Shown here piece by piece: positions 1-12,609 of a stretch of 64,000 bases of DNA. The stretch is from Siphonodentalium dalli. Taxonomy: Eukaryota > Mollusca > Scaphopoda > Gadilida > Siphonodentaliidae. The stretch covers positions 122,859,030 to 122,923,029 of the forward strand of contig CP136067.1 in the NCBI GenBank assembly GCA_032622095.1, written 5' to 3'. Each line of letters starts with the position of its first letter. Position 1 is the first letter of the stretch. The translations under genes were made by a program, and so were the position numbers. The notes below the pieces were generated by a model. The model saw nothing but the letters and a program-made list of their open reading frames with translations. It was not told where the DNA came from and ran no database searches.

Positions 1-164
1 TCTAGCGATGAAATGCGAGCCTTAATTTCTACGTTTCTGGGCATTTCACCAATAGTTACAGAGAAGCAGTATCTGTAAACAATAGAAGAGAAAAATGTCA
101 GTGAAAGTTGGACAAATTCGAGTGATTTATGAATCTTCTATCAACACATGGTTCACAAAAAATA

Positions 165-306
165 CAGTAATGCCCTAAATAATCGACTCCTTAATCACAG
201 TGAGAGCATTCCGATGAATGGCAACAAGCCATATTTCCGACTAAATCGTGAAAAATTACCCATAATTCTGCTGTGGTTAAGGAGTCGATTATTTAGGGCA
301 TTACTG
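165..306. mobile_element. Family C TA-flanked palindromic MITE
   Basis: CAGTAATGCCCTAAATAATC ... complement, flanked by TA at 163-164 and 307-308. Tc1/mariner-like termini by TSD. The copy has lost part of one arm. Confidence 0.88.
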
Positions 307-452
307 TAGATAAAGTGGACAATCAAATGAATGGATAAACAAGAGGTGGCATCAGAGATGATGTGTCTCGTTTTCGGTGGCTTACCGCCGGTGGCTACCA
401 CCAATTGGTGTGCATCAGTATCGGTAGACTAATTAATAGGTAAAATCGAAAA

Positions 453-1255
453 ATGACTAATTAAGGGCCATAACTCTATCAAATTTTATCGGGCCAGGCT
501 GGTTTTCGAACTCGTCCGAAATATTCTTGGCAAGTATGTCTATTCCAAACTTTAAACAAATCGGAGGACGTTTGTTGAAGTTATCGCGCTAAAAATTCAC
601 GAAAAATGACTAATTAAGGGCCATAACTCTATCAAATTTTTCGAACTCGTCCAGGATATTATTGGAAGACACTTATATACCAAATTTTAGTTGAATCGGA
701 TGACGTTTGTTGAAGTTATCGCGCTAACGAGCTCAAAATTCGTACAAAATGACTACTTAAGGACCATAACTCTATCAAATTTTATCGGACCGGGCCGGTT
801 TTCTAACTCGTCCGAGGTATTCTTGGGAGACACCTATATACCAAATTTCAATCAAATCGGATAACGTTTGTTGAAGTTATCGCGCTAACGAGCTGAAAAT
901 TCGTGAAAAATGACTAATTAAGGGCCATAACTCTATCAAATTTTATCGGACCTGGCCGGTTTTCGAACTCGACCGAGATATTCTTGGGAGACACCTATAT
1001 TCCAAATTTCAATCAAATCGGATAACGTTTGTTGAAGTTATCGCACTAACGAGCTGAAAATTCGTGAAAAATGACTAATTAAGGGCCATAACTCTATCAA
1101 ATTTTATCGGACCAGGCCGATTTTCGAACTCGTCTGAGATATTCTTGGGAGACACCTATATACCAAATTTCAATCGAATCAGATAACGTTTGTTGAAGTT
1201 GTTGCGCTAACGAGCCTAAAATCAGTGAAAAATGGCAAAGGGCCATAACTCTGTA
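453..1255. repeat. Tandem array, about 160-bp unit, 5-6 copies
   Basis: ATGACTAATTAAGGGCCATA begins units near 453, 606, 749, 909 and 1071, then a degenerate one. Units share CGGTTTTCGAACTCG and GTTTGTTGAAGTTATCGCGC. Followed by a GC-rich CCGCCCGTCCGCC block and a hairpin AGTCGAGTTTT...AAAACTCGACT (about 1410-1440). Confidence 0.9.
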
Positions 1256-1494
1256 ATAAATGTGTGGACGAACCCGATTTTTTGTCTGCAGCTTACGTGC
1301 ATGAATATGTACTCACACACCAAAATTTGTTTTGATCCGTCAATAAACGGTTGAGTTAAAAGCAAAACACGCCGCCCGTCCGCCGCCCGCCCACGTCCCT
1401 CATCAAACTATAAGTCGAGTTTTGGAAAAAAACTCGACTAATAAATTATAAAGAAATAGTTGGCAAAAAATATAAAAGAAAACAAAGCAAGTCT

Positions 1495-1615
1495 GAGTTT
1501 AGTGTGCCTATCATTTGCAAAATGAGTTCCCCAGAGGGTGAATTTAGTGATGCTATCCCACTAGCGTCACCAAATTCACCCTATGGGGACGTCATTCTGC
1601 ATGGCCTCATCATGC
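1495..1615. mobile_element. Family B module
   Basis: TGTGCCTATCATTTGCAAAA, GAGTTCCCCAGAGGGTGAAT and complement. The short ORF across it is only a palindrome read-through. Confidence 0.72.
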
Positions 1616-1925
1616 TCCTGATTCTACCATTCATTGCGTCAGACATATTGTATGTTACCTTTGAGACAAGTGTTAGAAAAGCACTTAAAAAACAGACAAA
1701 AAAGAAGACTCTTAACTTTGCTATAACCCGCTCGTTCACTGTTATAACCCGGTCCCGGCGAATAATGCAGTTGCTAGATACGTATTATTTTGCAAAATCG
1801 GCCATTTCCGTTAAGCTAGTACTGTTTTTCTGTTAAGCTAGTACTGGTATCATTTGACAATAACCATGAGATGATTGTTTGGTGATTTTAATTTAATAAA
1901 TGGACTGTATTGCGCTGCTACATAT

Positions 1926-2789
1926 TAGACCCCGAAGCCACGACAACTAGTTTCCACGGCTGGCTCAACCAATTTTCGTGGCTGGTTATCTAGCTAAGCA
2001 GGCTCAGTCGCGACGTTCGTGGCTGACGAAATATGGCGGCTCAGCCGGCTGAGACGTTATAATTCAGGCTTTGTTCAGCGTATTTTGTTTCCGAAATTTT
2101 CCTAATCCCCGGTTATAGACACCCGCTTGTTTTGGCGTCTGTTGTGAACCCGTAGAATTCCAGAACACGAATATTCTTTTGGTGTTGGGCTTTTCCGTTA
2201 TGGCGAAATACACGAAGGACTCAGTAAATGACTGGCAGGGATGTACTATGCAGTTTCCCATCTATAAAATCGGTATAAGTAACATTGGGACTTCTGTCGA
2301 CTTCAGACTGCATGGCATCTTGCGATATACATGTATGCATAGGCCTACATCATTGAATGCTGAATCCGATAGTATTGATATATAGTATTTTCTATTCTCT
2401 TCTACAGGTTATATGCATATATTGACAAATGCCCGCGATGTCTGAGTCGTGTAGAAATAAACAATTTATACTTTAAACCCTTTCAATACTGAATGGATGC
2501 TCCCACTCCGTTATATGAAAGCATGCATTGGAATAGTCTATTCCACAATCAGAGGCCCCGGGTGTTCTGATAGTGTAACAAACTGGCCGTGTCCATACGA
2601 GTATGCCAACATTAGGCAATGCGGTTTAGTTATTTGCGATTCGCAGTGCAATTGTCCTTAACATATAAGACCATGCACACGGCGGCGGAGATTTGTTCAT
2701 GCGGCTGGCGTCAGAGATAATATGGCTGGCGGCGGCTTGTGGCCAATATGGCTGGCGGCGGCGGCGTGCGATGGCGGCTTTGGGCTCTA
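1926..2789. mobile_element. hAT-type element, 864 bp, TSD CTACATAT
   Basis: Termini TAGACCCCGAAGCC and GGCTTTGGGCTCTA, with 8-bp CTACATAT on both sides (1918-1925 and 2790-2797). The interior contains GGCTGG/GGCGGC motifs near the ends and no transposase. Non-autonomous. Confidence 0.85.
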
Positions 2790-2798
2790 CTACATATA

Positions 2799-3888
2799 CA
2801 GCTATGCTCTAATTAATCGACCCATTTAACGAGGTTATGGGCCGGTCATGACCGCGGTCATACCGCCACTACACCGCGGTCATGCGGTAGTACACCGCGG
2901 CCATGCGGTAGTACACCGCGGTCATACGGTAGTACACCGTGGCCATGCGGTAGTACACCGCGGTCATGCGGTAGTACACCGCGGTCATACGGTAATACAC
3001 CGCAATGCGCGGTGACACGCGGTATCTGACCGCGGTCATGTTGGAAGTCCACCGCGGTAATCTAGACCGTTACCGGCGTACACCGCAGTAGTATTTTCCG
3101 CGACCGCCTTACACCGCGGTCATTCCCCGTGTCAACCGCGTTCGAATAATCTGCCGATAAAAATCTGCTTTTCTTTTTCTTTTGGAAGACTCAAGGTAAG
3201 AATTTCGATCTGTCTTGTTCAGGTTGGCCTATAATTTGCGTCAATATATTAAGAAACTGCCTTACATTCCTTCCTCGCGCCAAACTAAATTTATTTTAGA
3301 GTACTGACGTCTTCAATGGTTGACGTCCCCACGTAATTCCTTGAGCCAAATGATTTTTGTGTCGGTGAAATGTGCACATGACGATCGCATAATTATCTTG
3401 CTCAAACCGAAAAGCCATTTTTATTCTTAATCGCGCACGCCTTATCCATATACCATATCACGAATAAACAGACGCTCTTTATTTGGCACGCTTAAGGAAA
3501 TCGGGACCGTGGTAAATTAGAACCAATTTATTTTCAATTTCAGATTAATATTTTCCATGCGCAATATGTCAGTCTATTGTCAGATAATTTACAATGCTCA
3601 GTTGCGATACGGACGCTAGGTTTTACTGTGGTTTAAACTTACACAGCGGTAGTGGCACCAAAAACTCAACCGCGACCACGCGGTTGCCCGCGTTTTCAAA
3701 ACCGCGGCTGACCGCGTTATTACACCGCGGTCAGGCGGTATTACACCGCAGTCAGGCGGTATTACACCGCAGTCAGGCGGTATTACACCGCGGTCAGGCG
3801 GTATTACACCGCCCGACCGCGGTATTACACCGCGGTCATACCGCATGTCAACCTCGTTAAGGAGGGTCGATTAATTAGAGCACAGCTG
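2799..3888. mobile_element. TA-flanked element with GC-rich 21-bp minisatellites at both ends
   Basis: TIRs CAGCTATGCTCTAATTAATC and CAGCTGTGCTCTAATTAATC (right end complement), continuing to AACGAGGTT; flanked by TA (2797-2798, 3889-3890). Left minisatellite about 2850-3010 (CGCGGTCATGCGGTAGTACAC), right about 3715-3840 (CGGTCAGGCGGTATTACACCG). The roughly 500-bp middle has no ORF. The TIR resembles that of the 165-306 family. Confidence 0.85.
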
Positions 3889-4003
3889 TACATGTACCTG
3901 GTCCGAAATTGAGAAAGTAATGCGTTTTTTTGTGTAATAGAGAACTGAAGAGAGGAAATGATCTACTGAAACTTGAAGATGCCACTGAAATGCATCAAAC
4001 ATG

Positions 4004-4395
4004 ATTGAATACCAGTTCAAGGCAATTTATAGGACAGTAAACCTTTATACACAGTTACAATACAGATGGAATCTGACCAATATCAAAATCAAGGTATAGT
4101 ATGATGACTAATACTCTCAGGATCTAAATAAACATACATGTACATGTATTTTATGATCAGATTGAAGTTCCCTGGTTGAGGTTGGTGATATTCACCCATT
4201 AGTCAGGCCAAAAAAAAATCTGTGTTTCCGGTTTCCCAACCGACCTGCCGAAATTGGACTGGATTTTTTTAACAAAATAAAAAAATATATATTTAATTAA
4301 AAACAAAAAAAATTTAATTTAAAAATGTTATGCATATAATTAACATGTAAAACACATCTATATTGCTAAATATATACTATTAGAGATTTTCATTT
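4004..4395. repeat. Dispersed repeat, partner at 10711-11067
   Basis: AATTTATAGGACAGTAAACC, ACACAGTTACAATACAGA and TATTGCTAAATATATACTAT appear in the same order in both places with moderate divergence. Likely an old interspersed element of unknown type. Confidence 0.8.
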
Positions 4396-4399
4396 TGTT

Positions 4400-5220
4400 G
4401 ATGGACTGAGATTTCCCCTAGCAGCTATCCTCCCAACCCCTAGCGGAAACTCTGATATATATATATGAGCACTGTGCTGAGATTGGGGATGGGTGGAGAG
4501 GGAAGGTGTGCTGGAATATTTCACATTCATATCTTACTAGCAGGTGACCCGACCTCGTCCGGGCTTTGACCTTGAATTGACCATATTGAAGGTCAAGGTC
4601 AGGTCGGGGTAACGATTTGACCCGTCCAAAACACTCCCCCGACAAAAGTATCCCTAGGTATCAAATTCGTCGAAATCCGTTAATTTTTTAATTTAATTTG
4701 AGTTAATTCTGCCTTTTTAATCAAGAGAAATGATGGTACCCGTCCCGTGATGGTACCCGTCCCTAAAAGAGGTACGTTTGTGGGTACCCGTTTCAAGGTG
4801 AAGATCACCTCTGGCGGAAAAACTTACCCTATGAAAATCTCCCCCGTTCCTTGGAACCCCTAAGTACGAAGACAGACATAAGAATCACACAACACGCTCA
4901 TGTCTGGATACAGACACACTCACGTCTGGCGCCAGACATAAGAATCACACTACACGCATACGCTCTTTATCAATGACACTGCGGATACGAACGCTCTTTA
5001 ACTATCAACGCGATTAACCCCACAGTGCCAAGTACGGTCATTTTGGTGACTGAGAGTGGAGAAGGGGTGCTCAGAGCTTCTCCAAAATGGCGGTAAACAC
5101 TGCCTGTGGATTTTTAACATTAGATTGGAAGTTTGAGCTCAATCGGTCCAGCAGTTTTCCCGGCCATAGCTAACACACAGACAGACAGAAGTCCCAAAAT
5201 ATATATTAGATGAGTTGTAA
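4400..5220. other. Old repeat debris
   Basis: GACCTCGTCCGGGCTTTGAC, GGTACCCGTCCC and ACACAGACAGACAGA words resemble the ends of molluscan tandem repeats. No boundaries resolved; no gene seen. Confidence 0.4.
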
Positions 5221-8030
5221 ATGTAAAATGTTTTGAAAGCTCCAAGTTTGATGTCCTGCTGCGACTCTTGAGAGTGAACTTGAATTGGATATTAAACAAT
5301 CAATATGATTAGATCACTCTGTGCCTTTCTGCTTCTGAGGTAGAGATCGAAGTATACAATTGAGGCCTTAAATCCATCAAATTTTGCGAGAATCAAAAAT
5401 TAGTATTTCTTCAGGGAATCAAGACTTTTTACGCGAACCAAAAAGAATCATGATTCTGATTGCTCGTCGGATTTTAAGGCCTGAAATAGTAGTTTATAGT
5501 TAAGGAAACTATTATTCTAAAGTATATAGGCCTACACAGCACCACATCAACTTGAAGGACCCAGGGATTTTTGGGGGAAACCTGTTTTTGGGCAATGATA
5601 TGCCGAAGGCATATCCCAAAGACCTGAGCGAGGGAGGTTTGGGAGGGGTACCCCCCCCCCCTGCTAATGGTGGGGGGTCTGGGGGTTCTACCCCCCAAAA
5701 AAAATTGAAAATCCAATGCATTGAGAGCTAATCTAGGGCTCTTGGTGTCAGTATTTTGAATTTTACTGGGAGGTCACTTTGATAAAGTTTCTCAAGTGTA
5801 ACTTTGGAAATTTTTATATATGTATTGATTGGAAATGCTTATAAGTTATTGTCAGATATCTTTTGGTTCAATGGATTATGCTTATCCTGCTTGAAATAAG
5901 ACCGTTATCACTCTAATTCATATAATAGGCTATTTTCTAAAATTCAAGTGAGAGACACATAATATACTAGTAGTACAGAAATAATGTCTATATTAAGTTA
6001 GTAATTACTAGAATAATACTAATCTCTATGTTAATTATTCATTTGGTATTATGAGATCCCACATGATAACCAGGTTGATTTGATCAAATTGTCACTGTTC
6101 CTGTACTGTATGGTGTAATTTCGTTTGAATTTGATATAATACTGAAGTCTGATATGATAACAAACCTGAACTCAAACTATTTGAAGTTCACAGATGAAAG
6201 CTAGATAAAGCCGAACATACTAGTACTTTACAGTATGATTCCAACTGTTAAAATTAAATCTTTTTGTAAACTGAAATGTCTTATGTCAATATATATATAA
6301 ACCTTCTTCTTTTTTTTTTTGTCAAATGTTTTTTTTTTGGGCGCCTGGAGTTTGGGCGTCCAAACCGGTCAACGGTATGAAAAACGACCTGGATATGTCC
6401 CTGGGCCTACATATGTAGTATAGAGCCAGAAAGTTTAATTATTAACGGCTTTAAAAAGTCATACCTTGTGCTTTATTTTGGTGTTGTCACTGATAATATT
6501 GTGTTGGATAATATAGGGTGGATTTATATAATTGGAATATTATAGTTGACAATTTATCATACAGTTACACAAATTATTTCCCCAATATGTTGATCAGTAA
6601 AATTTACTGGTGAAATTATATTTAAAATGGCATGATCTAACATCTATTAGTATTAATCTATAGACAACTTATATTATAAGTTATATATAATTATAAATGT
6701 CATGTGGTTTTGCATGACCGGAAGAGTTTAATAAAGAATGGCAATTTTTTTTTAAATGTTTATAAATCTAAGCGCCCCTCTTCACTTACTTAACAGTATG
6801 TAAGACATTTATAAGTGAGTTATCTTATGAAGTTATGTTAATTTCCAACTAAAAATAAATTGGCAATGTCTCTTTAAGAAGTGGACTTTTTCGTTTTCGT
6901 GAACAAACCCAAGAGGATTCACATGAAAATAAAATCAAGTTTGTGTTAACAATTATCATTGTCAACATGTTTAGTTGGTTTTAGCAATGAAACGAAACTT
7001 GGGGATTTAATGTGGTATGGATTATGAACTCAGGAATGCAATTAATCAAGATCGAAGATATAAATAATCATTGACCCAAAGAGCTCAAAGCGAAAGCCGT
7101 CACGACAAGGAGGAAGAAAGGAGGCGGATCACTTACCAAATCAAACTGGTATCCTTCCGCATTACGATTGATCGAGAAAATTGGCATCAACATTTAACAT
7201 TTAGTGAATTATTCTATCGTTATTTGTATATCGGATATCTTTCTCAAACAAATATATACTAATGTGCCGGTGTATGTAGATATACATCTATAATAGTATT
7301 TATGTTTTATTGCGCACTCCTAAATTAAGGACATTAATTTGGCTGTAAATTGGCCAAGAAAGAACTCCCAGGAAGTAGAAACAAAATATTCAGCTAAAAA
7401 TAAGGGAATTACGACTTGTTTGTTGGTATTTATGTTTAATTTAGGTACACTATTTTGTTAGTTATCAACGATTATCATTTCAGTCTTGTAGGTAATGCCG
7501 AATAGTCACAATTTTGCGCGAATGTTACGGTAATTTTTTCATAAAATGGAAAGGTTGTCTGTGGCGTCGCCCTCGATTGAACGATTTATACAAGAATGTC
7601 TAAAAGACCTATTGATAATATAACTGTTTGAGGAATGCTTCTTATTGTTACTGTTCCGCATTTAACTAAGAATAAAATAATAATATGCACACTGCATGTT
7701 GAATAGTGTATTATTACATTGCGAAACTTCTGAAACTGAAAGTGTAACGCTCTTTATTAAATTTAATATACCGGTAGTTAATTTAATTTAATATTGAAAA
7801 TTATGAAATATGTCAGTTGTCACTGGTTCAGTGGTTGTCATGTAACCATTTTTGATGTAATTATTCTTAGCATTTGTTTCATTAATGTGTGTAGTTTATG
7901 GTTTTAGAGATTAAATTCTTCTTTTTTTTACTATTAATATTGTAAAAATAAAGTTGTTATAATTTAATTTTAATACATTTTAATACAAGTTTCATTGTTT
8001 CTGCATATACTACTTTCTCTGGTAAATTGT
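5220..8030. other. AT-rich stretch without recognised genes
   Basis: Long AT-rich sequence with homopolymers (poly-C near 5650, poly-T near 6310 and 6330). I see no coding exon, RNA gene or clear element terminus. Confidence 0.6.
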
Positions 8031-8165
8031 TCTAAATTTCGACCACCCTCTGGCTGACTGAGCATTTTTTTGTACATGTATTGCTGTTTGATCCCTCCAG
8101 ATATATTTTATACAAGTACCGGTAGTTTAAAGATGGACTATCTCTTTGTAAACATGTGTTATATA

Positions 8166-9033
8166 TAGGGGTGCCACGATTAATCGTATAATCGATGAAC
8201 CGTTGATAAAGCCGATAATCGATTACCATTTCCATAGTCGATTAATCTGCGTTATTTATTTCAGACGTCGGAAAATGCCGGGTATTATTGAATACGGTGT
8301 TTCTTTTACACAGTTTAATCTACAACCGAAGGGTTAACAACATCAATTTAATCAAAGAGATTCCGACAACATGAGTACTACTAACTTATGTTGCAAACAC
8401 TCGGCAGTTCATTTGATGATGCGACATGGTTACTCTTCGGCCCATTGTATATTCTACAAATCGGTGGCACTGCAGCTTTGAACTTATGGCGACGTCGTTG
8501 TATATAAATTTAAACTTGACAGGTGGCACTATGGCTTTGAAATGTGCCGACTGTCACCTTAGATGTTACTAATACAGGTTATCGTGTATCATACTTAACT
8601 TGTTCTAAGTCCTGTAATTTGCGGGTGGGGGCACACGTTTGTGATTGTTAACCACGCACTGGATGTTTGATGAAACTTATACTTTCTAACTTTCCTACTT
8701 TTATATTGTTTGTATGTTTGGCTATTCGTAACTGAAATCAATCGCAACGTTTGTTCAAATGAACTCACAAATATTATAATCATAACATCGCCGAGAACTG
8801 TGGTGGTATTCAATACATTGTGTTCATTGGTCATTAACAGTGGTTTATGATGCACTTTATTAATGTAAAAAATTACATCAGCCGATGCCACAATCAGCGA
8901 CAGTGCATTTAACCAGCCCCCAGCCAATAGGCCATATTACGGAAATCTTCCACTGAAGTTATTAGGTACGATTAATCGATTATAGTCGATTATTGACAAT
9001 CGATTATCAAAATCAATAATCGTGGCACCTCTA
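8166..9033. mobile_element. hAT-type element, 868 bp, TSD GTTATATA
   Basis: Termini TAGGGGTGCCACGATTAATC and AATCGTGGCACCTCTA; TSD GTTATATA at 8158-8165 and 9034-9041. Subterminal ATCGATTA words. No transposase seen, so non-autonomous. Confidence 0.92.
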
Positions 9034-9048
9034 GTTATATAGTTACCG

Positions 9049-9524
9049 GGGTATAAAATATTAGATAATGAATCGAAGGCCCCTGTCCGGAAATGTTTCT
9101 ATCGATTGATATTGATTATAATGTTGAATATTTTCTGGTCTAAAAAGGTGTGGTTGTTTAGCTATAAACGAACAATAGTGGTTAATATTAACAGAGACCA
9201 GAACTTTTATTGTGTAATTTTGTCACAAATAAACGTTAATTAGACTGATTATCGCTTATATCTATCTAATAAATCAATCCAGAAGGGACATTTGATGTTC
9301 GGATCGTACCGTACATGTACCGGTACCTGTAGCTACCAGTATGAGAACACCCTAATGATCTCTATCGCTATACATGTATATGGTATCACATGAATGGTCT
9401 GTTCTATAAAGTGTCCCATTTAATCATCTCATTTTATAATAAAATTTTCGTAATATAATCAATATTAATTGATAAAAGTGTTTCCGGACAGGGGACTTCA
9501 ATTCTTATCTATTATTTTATACCC
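9049..9524. mobile_element. Family H fold-back element, 476 bp
   Basis: GGGTATAAAATATTAGATAA left, complement right. Inner words CCCCTGTCCGGAAA and TATTGATTATA are symmetric. A half copy lies at 63098-63200. No clear TSD. Confidence 0.75.
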
Positions 9525-9695
9525 ATGAAACTATTTCAAAATTGTTATATGAAGAGCTAATCCATCTTTAAATGTCCTCTTGTTCTTTTTTCGGTACTTT
9601 TTGTTAGGATATCTGAGCACTAGCCACTACTTCCTGATAGTATGAGTTGAAGATTTTATAGCACTCTATAGCACTTGTATTGTAACGATGGGATA

Positions 9696-9815
9696 CCGTA
9701 ATGCTCTAAGTAATCGACCCCTTAACCACAGCAGAATTATGGGTAACTTTTCAGGATTTAGTCGGGAAATATAATTCTGCTGTGGTTAAGGGGTCGATTG
9801 CTTAGAGCATTACTG
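9696..9815. mobile_element. Family C TA-flanked MITE, short copy
   Basis: CCGTAATGCTCTAAGTAATC left, GAGCATTACTG right, TA on both sides. The internal GGAAAGCTCTC loop region is deleted. Confidence 0.87.
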
Positions 9816-10523
9816 TATATAGCCGTTTTCTGATATTCAAGTGTCTGCATCCCTGGTACTAATTTGGTTGCCCTTCTCTTTCCAATCTTTATATGTGTTT
9901 TTGTAAATGTGGTTTCCATGCTGGCTGTGCATACTCCCAAGTGTGGTCTGACCAGTCATGTGTAAAGATTCCCTAAAGTTTCTTCGTCCAGATGTGTGAA
10001 TGATCTTCTTACTGCTCCAGTTACCGACTGTCCCTTCTTCACCTTCTCATTGATGTTTTGCTCAAACGTTAATATATTATATTATATTATGCCGTGGCAA
10101 CATATGGAATATACATGTAACATGCCACAGCATTAAATTTGCCATCGGACATTTTTCCTAATTTCGAGGGCTGAACATGCTAGTACACGTACATGTGCAT
10201 GTAACAAGCTATCAATTTATAAATACTGACCAGACATTTTGATATTACATGTACATGTAATGTCATTTTCTAAGGTACTGTACTGCCCTAAGTAAATGGC
10301 CAATCTAACTGGGGTGACACCCCAGTTTAACCGCGTTTCGTTTAATGTTAACCGCGGTTATAAGATGCAGTTAAACCGTATTCCACAACTGGCTGATTTA
10401 CATTTTCTGCAAAATTTGATTAACTACTGGTAGTCCTATAAGAATGAACAAATGCTTGAACTATGCATAATATTGTGCATTGCATACTTACCGGTATAAC
10501 TCAGCAGAGAACCTTAATCTTGA

Positions 10524-10647
10524 CAGTCCTCGAAATTGGCCACAGCAATAAGCAATGCTGTGGGGAATGCCGTGGCAACATTTGGAATTGAACATACCAT
10601 GCAGCATTAAATTTGCCCTGGGATATTTTTCCTAATTTTGTGGGCTG
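10524..10647. mobile_element. CAGYCC-family MITE
   Basis: CAGTCCTCGAAATTGGCCAC left, CCTAATTTTGTGGGCTG right. The interior is related to sequence at 10090-10180, which ends CCTAATTTCGAGGGCTG. Flanking 6-mers do not match well. Confidence 0.65.
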
Positions 10648-10710
10648 TTAAGATATAGTATACCGGTACATGTACTTCACAGGTTACAGATGAGAGTCAG
10701 AAAGACACTA

Positions 10711-11067
10711 TGAATACCAGATCAATGCAATTTATAGGACAGTAAACCTTTATACACAGTTACAATACAGACGGAATCTGACCAATATCAAAATCAAGGT
10801 ATGGTATGGTGACTCATACTCTCAGGATCCAAATAAACATACATGTACAGGTACCTGTATAATCAGATTGAAGTTGGAACCCCAGTTGAAGTTGGTGATG
10901 TTCACCCATTAGTCAGGCCAAAAAAAAAAACATCTGTGTTAAAGTGTGTTTCCGGTTTCCCAACCGACCTGCCGAAATTAGGCTGGATTTTTTTAACAAA
11001 ATTAAAAAAATAAATAAATTTATAAATGACATGTAAAACACATCTATATTGCTAAATATATACTATG
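10711..11067. repeat. Dispersed repeat, partner of 4004-4395
   Basis: Same order of words as 4004-4395, with a poly-A tract (10920) and an AAAATAAATAAATTT zone. No coding content. Confidence 0.78.
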
Positions 11068-11099
11068 TTTACATTAAGCAGCAATAAATTTAGATGGAA

Positions 11100-12168
11100 T
11101 TTTCAAAAACAATTTATTTCTATAAAAATACATGTACTGGCATATTACTACGTTTGTTGATAGCTTCTTTCTCAAAGTTCTGCCCATTTCCTTTCAATAA
11201 TATGGCCAGAATCACAGAAGAGGTTCTCGGCAAAATTCCATACTTTAAAATGAATTTGTCATGCCCCATACGGAACCGGGACAACCAGAATAGAACATAT
11301 AGTTGTCAGTTAATTAACTAACACGTATAATAACCTTTTCGGATAACACAGAGAATAATGTTTGGGATATACCGGGTATGTAATTTTTTTTTTTTTACAA
11401 TTTTTGTTGCCATTTTGGAAGCCATCTTGAGCAATTTTGTCTATAAATACCGTAGAGTGACACATACAAGATAGACCAAAACAATAAACACATTTTAATC
11501 CAAAGACAGTTACATTTTACTTGAAAAAATGGTCTATACCTGAAAAGTTAATTTTTGCCGATATTTATGTCAAGTTTTTGAGAGATTATTGGTGATGTCA
11601 GTGGTGACAATAGTAACAATTAACCATGGTGCATCAGACATGTATTCAATGTATATAGGAGGCAGAATATCCCATTTTATACATCAACCACAACTTGTAA
11701 GCGATTGCAGGACACGCTGGGGCAATATTTACCATTTTCCATATTTTGGCGGCCATTTTAGCAGCCATTTTGAGCCAAAGTAAGAATTTTGGTTCCAATG
11801 AGTTGGAATATTCATAGGTAATGATATGCCTCACTTAGATTACAAAGTTCTGTTCATTTCTTGTTGAAATATGACTAGAATCCCAATTGTGATTTTTTGT
11901 GAAATTTTATACCGCGATCTAAAATAGTATGTGACTTTAAGTTGATTTTATGGGTGAAATATGGGTCACAGGCAGCGACAGGCACCCTCATTGGATTCAG
12001 CATACTTGAATTATGCTAGAAAACTTAGTTTCATGCTTTTCCCCAAAAATGCCTCTAGGGTTCTAGTATTCCACAAATGTAGCTTTTCCGACCAGACTAT
12101 ACTGACGGGTGTATACAGTAGTGAAGAATTGTCAATGAGTATTAGTGAAGAAAGGGCTAACAACAACC
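11100..12168. other. Non-coding region with old repeat words
   Basis: Degenerate words such as GGAAGCCATCTTGAGC and GCGGCCATTTTAGCAGCC suggest a decayed array related to 42120-43080. No exon found. Confidence 0.45.
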
Positions 12169-12609
12169 ATAGCCTTTAGGGTTGCCACGACCATGAGTTT
12201 TCATAATTGACTAATCGACCATTATAATCGACGGTTAGTCGATTAATCGTTGATATATGCGGCCCATATTACACCCAGGCCGTCTTCGTATGGGGCCGAC
12301 TTCATGCGGGGTCGACTTCTCCTGTATTCGTGATAAATGCAAAATTACAATGACTACTTTACATCCAGACTGAACACAGTTATAAACTGTCAGTCAGCAG
12401 GCTTGTCATTCTGAGGCCCCCGCCCGTCATCGGCCACCTAAACTCAAATTTGCGCATCAGGTAAACGTCCTCATTGCTGTTTCCGCGGACGAGAAATTTG
12501 TTAAATATCTGTCAAGTCAATCAATGTTCCCCGTGAACATGCATCGTGCCAATGAACTATAGTTAGTTTTGAAGAGAATCCCATTGTGTATCGATTGCGT
12601 CACCTGACA

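Noticed and set aside
2858-3052. Frames with repeated GVLPHDRG and the counterpart at 3594-3860
   Set aside because: Both are read-through of the 21-bp GC-rich minisatellites inside the element 2799-3888.
8595-8927. 110-codon minus-strand frame in the hAT 8166-9033
   Set aside because: No similarity to hAT transposases (no BED finger, no C-terminal dimerisation motif); composition looks random.
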